A stretch of DNA of 20,557 bases from Phycisphaerales bacterium UBA7708 (GTDB taxonomy: Bacteria > Planctomycetota > Phycisphaerae > Sedimentisphaerales > Anaerohalosphaeraceae), in assembly GCA_002482415.1 (NCBI GenBank), contig DLFY01000163.1:1-20557 (forward strand). The letters are read 5' to 3'. The notes under the pieces were generated by a model. That model saw only the letters and a program-made list of their open reading frames with translations, ran no database searches and was not told the origin of the DNA. The translations under genes and the position numbers were made by a program. Position 1 is the first letter of the stretch. Each line of letters begins with the position of its first letter. Shown one piece after another: positions 15,536-20,557 of this stretch.

Positions 15536-17899
15536 TTACAGATTCGGATAAAATCCATCCGTCAGCCATTGCTGCGCCATGACCGCAAAGTCGTCAATGC
15601 TGATTTTGCAGTCATTGTTGAGGTCGCCGACCGGGTTGCCGTAAATACAAACCGGGCTGCCGGTTTCAACATAATACAGATCAACCACTTCTTCCGGCGA
15701 CAAGGCATAGTTAAAGGCCTTCAGGTCATCAATTAGACCGTCAAACCGTTCGCCAATGCTTTCGTTTCTGCCGATCCAGAATGTTGCATCAGCTTTATTG
15801 GCCAGGATAAAACCTCCGACGGCCTGCTGTAAACCATCAACGTAAATCCTCGCAACACCATCGAAGTAGGTCACAGCAACATGATGCCATTGATCTTTTT
15901 TAATGAGTTCTGTGGCTGTATCAATCCTGCTCAGATTTTGGGACTGCATCCGAACCAGGCCGGAACCGCTTACCATGAAAATCCAGTAGTTGTTGTCTTC
16001 AGACTGCCAGTTATCACGTTTGGCGGCAATCATCGCGCTGGTGACACCCTGTGTTCCCTGCCAGTTAACCCAGGCCGAAATCGAGAACGCACTGGTTTCT
16101 TCGCTCGGATTGAATCCGCCGGCATCCGCACAACTGTTCGGGTCGGCAAATGACACCGCACCATTGGCTGCGGCATTGCCTGCATTTTTATCGCCATCGG
16201 CGATGCCATCGGCAAAGGTGGGAGCGCCGACAAGCGCTGCAGCATGACCCAAACCTGTTGCATCGGCGTAGGTCGTGCCATTGTAGCTGGCGGCATCCAG
16301 AGTCCAGTGCGCCAGGAGTTTCTTGACGTACAGATTGGCCGCACTGGAATAGACGACAACCCCGCTGGCATTGGCCACGCCGCAGAAATAGACGCCTTCG
16401 TCCGAATCCTTCACATCGTTGACCGTCAGCACGGGTGTGTTGACTCCCTGATATTTGCTGCCCTGGGTCAATTGCACTTCGTTATTGTCGGTTTCAGTAT
16501 CCGGATCATAGTACCACTGATAGGTAATTGTACCTTCCAGGGGATCCTTGGCTTCTACCGTAAAGCTCGCACTGCCGCCGGGATGAGCAAACGCGTTGAC
16601 CGGACTTTCCGGGTTAACCAGAACCAGCGTGGTTTCGGTGCTGAACCGCCAGACACGCCCGGCCACGTTGTTCGGATCACCGGCCGGATAAACACCGCCG
16701 GAGGTCTTTTTGACTGCTTCCTCGACCATCCAGTAATAGGTCTTGTTGGCCTCCAGTGTCGGGCTGTATGCCGTCGTTCCAACCGGCAGCGCCGCGGGGG
16801 TCTGAAGGATCATCTGGTCCGGCTGGGTACCCAGATAAACATAATGGCCGCCAATGGCATTCCATGTCCCTGTGCCGCTGTTGGGATCAACGCCGGCTTC
16901 CCAGTCCAACTGGGCATTGAGCGGAACTTCATAAACTGCCTCGGCAGGGCTGATATATTTGGCTGCACCCGGCAGATCGCTTTCCAGCAGTTCAAATTCC
17001 GAAAAGCCCATCAGGTTGCCTGAACCGTTGTTGGCGGTGACATCCAGTTTGTAATAAGAATACGCTACGGCGTTGTTAAATTCAAACACGCGGCGCTGGA
17101 GACGATCCGTCCAGGTTTCATTCGTTCGTGTGTCGAGAGGATACCAGATTGTTCCGTCATGCGAGCCTTGCAGAGTCCAGTTCTTCGGATCGCGGTCGGG
17201 AGCATCATTAGCTGATGCAATCGCATACTGGTTGATGGCATAGGCACCCTTGCCGAGGAATTGATACACAATCCAGCCGGTGGTATTATTGCCGCCTGTC
17301 AGCCATTTGCTGCCTGTGAGCTTGTCAAGTACCAGCTTTCCGCCTTCGCCGTCATTAATCTGACTGCTCCAGGAGAACTGATAATACGCCGTTCTGGAGA
17401 TGCCGTTTTCAATCAGTTCCAGTTCAGAAAACTGCATGATGCCATCCCCGTTATTCTGGGTTACATTCAGCCGATACATCCGATAGGGCGTGGTATTGGT
17501 GCACTTGAAGACGCGACGCTGGAACCGGGCCACCCAGCTTTCATTGCTGCGCGTATCCACGGCCGTCCAGTTGGTCCCGTCGTTGGAACCCAGAAGCGTC
17601 CAGGCCTTCGGGTCACGACCTGCTGCATCGTTGGCCGAAGTGATCGCATACGAATTGATGGCAAAGGCCTGATTGTTCAGAAATTCGAACTGCACCCAGC
17701 CGGTGGGAAATCCATTGGCAGTCAGCCATTTGGTGTCGGTTCTGTTATCAAACACCCACCGCGGCCCCTCATGATTGCCAATTTGGGAACTGCCGGTAAC
17801 AATGCCCGGAATCGTCCGGTCAATTACCGCGGCCGAGGCAATCCCGCACAGGATAACCAGGCCTAATGTGACTACAATTGCTGCTTTTTTCTGTACCAT
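15536..17899 (-). CDS. Secreted discoidin-discoidin-FN3-Ig-LamG protein with C-terminal dockerin-like motif (LamG-2)
   Basis: The protein is 787 residues. ATG 17899 is preceded by GGAGGA and followed by a signal peptide (MVQKKAAIVVTLGLVILCG, mature end near AVIDR); the frame extends upstream but without signs of coding. The domain order and spacing match LamG-1: two discoidin repeats, FN3-like, Ig-like, LamG (FSISAWVNWQG, DQWHHVAVTYFDG, RIYVDGLQ, IGERFDGLIDDLKAFN) and a final dockerin-like loop (DLNNDCKISIDDFAVMAQQW) before the last residues DGFYPNL. By eye roughly three quarters of residues are identical to LamG-1; the LamG domain and signal peptide differ most. The function is probably carbohydrate binding at the cell surface. 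It has its own 330-nt upstream region and a strong terminator, so it is probably transcribed alone. The dockerin-like end may direct retention or partner binding, but no cohesin is visible. Confidence 0.9.
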   Translation of the reverse strand: MVQKKAAIVVTLGLVILCGIASAAVIDRTIPGIVTGSSQIGNHEGPRWVFDNRTDTKWLTANGFPTGWVQFEFLNNQAFAINSYAITSANDAAGRDPKAWTLLGSNDGTNWTAVDTRSNESWVARFQRRVFKCTNTTPYRMYRLNVTQNNGDGIMQFSELELIENGISRTAYYQFSWSSQINDGEGGKLVLDKLTGSKWLTGGNNTTGWIVYQFLGKGAYAINQYAIASANDAPDRDPKNWTLQGSHDGTIWYPLDTRTNETWTDRLQRRVFEFNNAVAYSYYKLDVTANNGSGNLMGFSEFELLESDLPGAAKYISPAEAVYEVPLNAQLDWEAGVDPNSGTGTWNAIGGHYVYLGTQPDQMILQTPAALPVGTTAYSPTLEANKTYYWMVEEAVKKTSGGVYPAGDPNNVAGRVWRFSTETTLVLVNPESPVNAFAHPGGSASFTVEAKDPLEGTITYQWYYDPDTETDNNEVQLTQGSKYQGVNTPVLTVNDVKDSDEGVYFCGVANASGVVVYSSAANLYVKKLLAHWTLDAASYNGTTYADATGLGHAAALVGAPTFADGIADGDKNAGNAAANGAVSFADPNSCADAGGFNPSEETSAFSISAWVNWQGTQGVTSAMIAAKRDNWQSEDNNYWIFMVSGSGLVRMQSQNLSRIDTATELIKKDQWHHVAVTYFDGVARIYVDGLQQAVGGFILANKADATFWIGRNESIGERFDGLIDDLKAFNYALSPEEVVDLYYVETGSPVCIYGNPVGDLNNDCKISIDDFAVMAQQWLTDGFYPNL

Positions 17900-18232
17900 G
17901 TTGTTCCTCCGATAAATATATAAAATAGTTTCGGTTGACTTTCGTTTGATACCCCCAAAACGCTGACCGCTCGTTGATCCTCTCTGCACCACATCATCGC
18001 AAACTGCCGATGCTGTGTATATTATCGCTAATTCAGCGATGTGAATCTATAGTGATTAAGAACCAATTATTGGATTTTTGTAACCCGCAAGAGTCGCTTT
18101 TAATACAAAAATAACAAATCAGCTTCCTGCTTTTCACCCCATAATGTTTGTGTTTTCATGTCGATAAAGGAGCTAAATGCCTTTATTTTGGTATGAACTG
18201 GATTTGCCGTCGGCCACAAGAACAGATATTGG
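17900..18232. other. Intergenic region between sulfatase and LamG-2
   Basis: No gene was found in these 333 bases. A dyad, ATCGCT-AATTC-AGCGAT, lies at 18024-18040, about 125 nt before the LamG-2 start, and could be an operator. A weak AT-rich hairpin (ATAAAGG at 18164-18170 with CCTTTAT at 18180-18186) lies about 45 nt after the sulfatase stop codon but has no T run, so no clear sulfatase terminator was seen. The LamG-2 promoter should lie here, but no convincing -35/-10 pair could be assigned. Confidence 0.55.
18024..18040. promoter_or_regulatory. 17-nt dyad upstream of LamG-2, possible operator
   Basis: ATCGCT and AGCGAT form 6-bp arms around AATTC. It lies about 125 nt upstream of the LamG-2 start, a plausible regulator site, but no copy was seen elsewhere in the window. 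Confidence 0.25.
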
Positions 18233-19801
18233 TCACAGACGAGTTCGGCCGGCCTGTTTGATGTCTTGCAGGAGTGTCCCAAGCTCTTTGACAATGTCCG
18301 GATATACTTTCGCCAGATTGTTCTTTTCGCCGGGATCCTGCCTGAGGTCATAAAGCTGAGGTTCAGTGTCGCAGCCGGTCTCAGTATTTGTTTGAACATA
18401 TTTTTTCGGGCCATTACTGGGGACTATATATTTCCATTTCCCCTTGACAACTGCCATCGTACCGGAACCCTGCTGAATAACATGGCTGCGACCAACAGAA
18501 TCTTTACCCAGTAACGCATCAAGCTGATTCAGACTGTCCGGCGCATCCTCCGTTTTCAGTGTTTGTCCAGTGAGAGCGGCAACTGATGCAATAAAGTCAA
18601 CCTGACTAACTAATGCCTCCGACACTCCCGGCTGAATCTGTTTGGGCCAACGCACAATAAATGGCTCCCGCGTACCCGCATCGAAAGCACTGTATTTGCC
18701 TCCCCGCAATGGGCCGCCGGGTTTGTGTGACCCCAGCCGTTCCACCGCCTCGTCCTTGTAGCCATCATCCACCACGGGACCATTATCGCTGGTCAGCACA
18801 ACCAGCGTATTGTCTGTCAGCCCCAGGCGGTCCAATGTATCCAGAATTTGGCCGACACACCAGTCGAACTGCACAATGGCATCGCCTCGCGGTCCCATAT
18901 TAGTTTTACCGACAAATCGCGGGTGCGGCACACGCGGAACATGAATATCATGGGTAGCAAAATAAAGAAAGAAAGGTTTATCTTTTTTATCCTCGATAAA
19001 ACCAACCGCCTTTTCTACAAATCGGTCAGCCATGTCTTCATCTTTCCACACTGCGGCACTGCCACCGGACATGTACCCTATCCGGCCGATGCCATTGACT
19101 ATGGATTGATTGTGGCCATGCGACCAGTCCATTTTGAGCTGGTCACGATGAGATTGGCCGATGGGCTGGTCTGGAAAAGGTTTCTGATAACTGACAGCAA
19201 TCGGATCATTGGGGTCCAAATTAGCGACCCGATGATTTTCAACAAAGACACAGGGAACCCTGTCTCCTGTCGCAGGCATCAAATAGGCATAATCAAAGCC
19301 AATTTCCAATGGCCCGGGCTTAATGTCGGCATTCCAGTCCAGTAAAGCCGGATCATTTCCAAGACCGAGATGCCATTTGCCGACTACGCCGGTCGTATAA
19401 CCTGCTTGTTTCAGCATGGCCGGCAAAGTTCGACAATTCGTATCAATAATCAAAGCCGCATTGCCTGGAAGAACACCGGTCCCCTTCTTACGCCAGGCAT
19501 ACTGACCCGTAAGGAGAGAATAACGGGAAGGAGTACACGTTGCCGCGGACGCATAGGCGTTGGTGAAGCGAAGGCCTTCCCGAGCAAGTCGATTGACATT
19601 GGGGGTCGGAACTCCATCGGCTCCATAACAGTTCAAATCCCCATAACCAACATCATCGGCATAAATCAGAACAATATTGGGACGATTGGAGACATTTACA
19701 GCCATTGCCTGTCTTTGAATTGACAATACGGCAGGACCTAATACCGTTGCGGCAAAAGCTGATTTTAAAAAACAGCGTCGATTCATACGATCCTTAAGCA
19801 T
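18233..19801 (-). CDS. Formylglycine-dependent sulfatase (family S1), Tat-exported
   Basis: The protein is 522 residues. ATG 19801 has AAGGA 8 nt upstream; an ATG five codons in (19786), also with an AAGGA site, is a real alternative. A twin-arginine leader (NRRCFLKSAFAATVLGPA) suggests folded export. The sulfatase signature CTPSRYSLLTG places Cys89 as the residue converted to formylglycine and Arg93 as its partner. Metal ligands are probably Asp49, Asp50 (IYADDVGYGD), Asp339 and Asn340 (SDNG). GKWHLG (141-146) and HDIHVP (about 285-290) supply further active-site residues. The C-terminal subdomain includes LYDLRQDPGEKNNLA. The enzyme hydrolyses sulfate esters, probably on a polysaccharide or oligosaccharide, and the substrate cannot be read from sequence. 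It needs a formylglycine-generating or anaerobic maturase encoded elsewhere. Its neighbours, GH97 and glycan-binding proteins, fit a sulfated glycan target. Confidence 0.95.
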   Translation of the reverse strand: MLKDRMNRRCFLKSAFAATVLGPAVLSIQRQAMAVNVSNRPNIVLIYADDVGYGDLNCYGADGVPTPNVNRLAREGLRFTNAYASAATCTPSRYSLLTGQYAWRKKGTGVLPGNAALIIDTNCRTLPAMLKQAGYTTGVVGKWHLGLGNDPALLDWNADIKPGPLEIGFDYAYLMPATGDRVPCVFVENHRVANLDPNDPIAVSYQKPFPDQPIGQSHRDQLKMDWSHGHNQSIVNGIGRIGYMSGGSAAVWKDEDMADRFVEKAVGFIEDKKDKPFFLYFATHDIHVPRVPHPRFVGKTNMGPRGDAIVQFDWCVGQILDTLDRLGLTDNTLVVLTSDNGPVVDDGYKDEAVERLGSHKPGGPLRGGKYSAFDAGTREPFIVRWPKQIQPGVSEALVSQVDFIASVAALTGQTLKTEDAPDSLNQLDALLGKDSVGRSHVIQQGSGTMAVVKGKWKYIVPSNGPKKYVQTNTETGCDTEPQLYDLRQDPGEKNNLAKVYPDIVKELGTLLQDIKQAGRTRL

Positions 19802-20039
19802 GATATCCGTCCTTATATAAAATCCGCAAACATCGCTTTGTACCTAATATACATCATAAACTCAGTCGTTAATCACTGCAAGATGATATTATAATAAGGA
19901 ATTGGAAAGAATAATGACATTTTCAGTCCAATGGTTAATAGTATTTCACCAAAGGCTGTAGTCAAAAGGGAATCAACGGTGCCGTGATATGAACTATCGT
20001 AAGTAAACCGATTTCTCGGCTTTTCCAGGCAAACAGGTA

Positions 20040-20557
20040 TTACCAAACACCAAATGCAGAATTGGTATAAGTGGTTGCTAAATGCGGTGTCATATCGGAC
20101 ATGTCTTTCCAGCATACCGAACCGTCGAGATACCCGAGATTTCCACCAATAGCGCCGGCTTGACGAGAAGGGATGCCGCCCTTTCCTTTTTCTGCAAATT
20201 GCACAACAGGTCCGCGGGCTCCATGAGGGGCAAAGGTACGAAGTTCTGACGTTTCAGTAATCCAGTCATTCATTTCAGTAATGACGGGACTGGTCAATCG
20301 ATCTGTAATTTTCTGCGGCGATTTCCAGGGAGAGCATCCTGACGGGACCGGCCATGGAGATAGCTGCCGTCCCCCCAAATAGTTATATCCAATGATGTAA
20401 CTATCGATCTCTTGTCTGTACCAGCCATCTGCTCTTTTAAAAGGACCACCCAGCCATGGGCATTCCAGTATCTTATTGTGGCCAATCCGATCAAGCAGTT
20501 CGGTTCGTTTTATGGCAGACAAAACAAATATATGTGACCTTCCCCCGTTTATAGTAC
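20040..20557 (-). CDS. Pseudopilin-like protein, C-terminal part (5' end beyond the window)
   Basis: The frame is open from the right edge to a TAA at 20040, with 171 codons visible. It has no start here; an in-frame TTG at 20522 is not a credible start because coding continues upstream (GGRSHIFVLSAIKRTE). The end of the protein contains AGAIGGNLGYLDGSVCWKDM, the C-terminal pattern of the planctomycete pseudopilin-like family (usually GGNVGYLDG followed by a Trp), and then SAFGVW. The conserved His ten residues before the Asp-Gly is replaced by Gly, a common variant subgroup. The N-terminal FTLIE helix should lie beyond the window. It precedes the sulfatase by 238 nt on the same strand; nothing else was recognised in that gap. 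Confidence 0.8.
   Translation of the reverse strand, partial: TINGGRSHIFVLSAIKRTELLDRIGHNKILECPWLGGPFKRADGWYRQEIDSYIIGYNYLGGRQLSPWPVPSGCSPWKSPQKITDRLTSPVITEMNDWITETSELRTFAPHGARGPVVQFAEKGKGGIPSRQAGAIGGNLGYLDGSVCWKDMSDMTPHLATTYTNSAFGVW

Noticed and set aside
19873..20115. An 80-codon minus-strand frame overlapping the end of the pseudopilin-like gene
   Set aside because: It overlaps that gene in another frame, lacks a ribosome site and has no recognisable features.
1..20557. tRNA, rRNA, insertion sequence, phage or defence genes
   Set aside because: Read for on both strands; no conserved RNA sequence, transposase, integrase, nuclease or defence protein was recognised.

Overview
The window looks like chromosomal DNA of a polysaccharide-degrading planctomycete, most likely class Phycisphaerae. 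This rests on protein families seen together: pseudopilin-like proteins with an H-X9-DG C-terminus, an ECF sigma factor overlapping a FecR-type protein of planctomycete layout, secreted proteins built from discoidin, LamG and dockerin-like parts, a formylglycine sulfatase and a GH97 glycosidase. The species cannot be named from this sequence alone. All ten protein genes lie on the minus strand, so transcription runs from high to low coordinates. Both edge genes are cut by the window.

In transcription order: (1) the 3' end of a pseudopilin-like gene (20557-20040); (2) a Tat-exported sulfatase (19801-18233); (3) a multidomain discoidin/Ig/LamG exoprotein, here LamG-2 (17899-15536), ended by a strong intrinsic terminator; (4) a GH97 glycoside hydrolase carrying an inserted NPCBM-like module (15330-12988), also ended by a strong terminator; (5) an ECF sigma factor (12716-12195) overlapping (6) a transmembrane FecR-like protein with a C-terminal NPCBM-like domain (12202-10541); (7) LamG-1 (10463-8088), a paralogue of LamG-2; (8) a second pseudopilin-like gene (7985-7152); (9) a giant CotH-kinase/lamin-tail-domain exoprotein (6919-1412); (10) the 5' part of a GLUG-repeat exoprotein (1025 to the left edge). 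No tRNA, rRNA, CRISPR array, transposase or phage gene was seen.

The likely theme is extracellular recognition and breakdown of a complex, probably sulfated, glycan. The sulfatase would remove sulfate esters and GH97 would release alpha-linked sugars. The discoidin/LamG proteins, the CotH/LTD protein and the GLUG protein would act at the cell surface. The sigma/FecR pair could connect an outside signal to transcription. No transporter or cytoplasmic sugar-catabolism gene is present.

The most unusual non-coding feature is a 103-bp element present twice (6982-7084 and 15345-15447, about 88% identical, no gaps). The copies sit just upstream of two unrelated genes, the CotH/LTD protein and GH97. 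Each copy has the same perfect 15-nt palindrome at one end and the same-length tiny open frame, so it may be a shared operator, leader or RNA element. The other notable structure is the directly repeated LamG-1/LamG-2 pair, which brackets the GH97-sigma-FecR segment.
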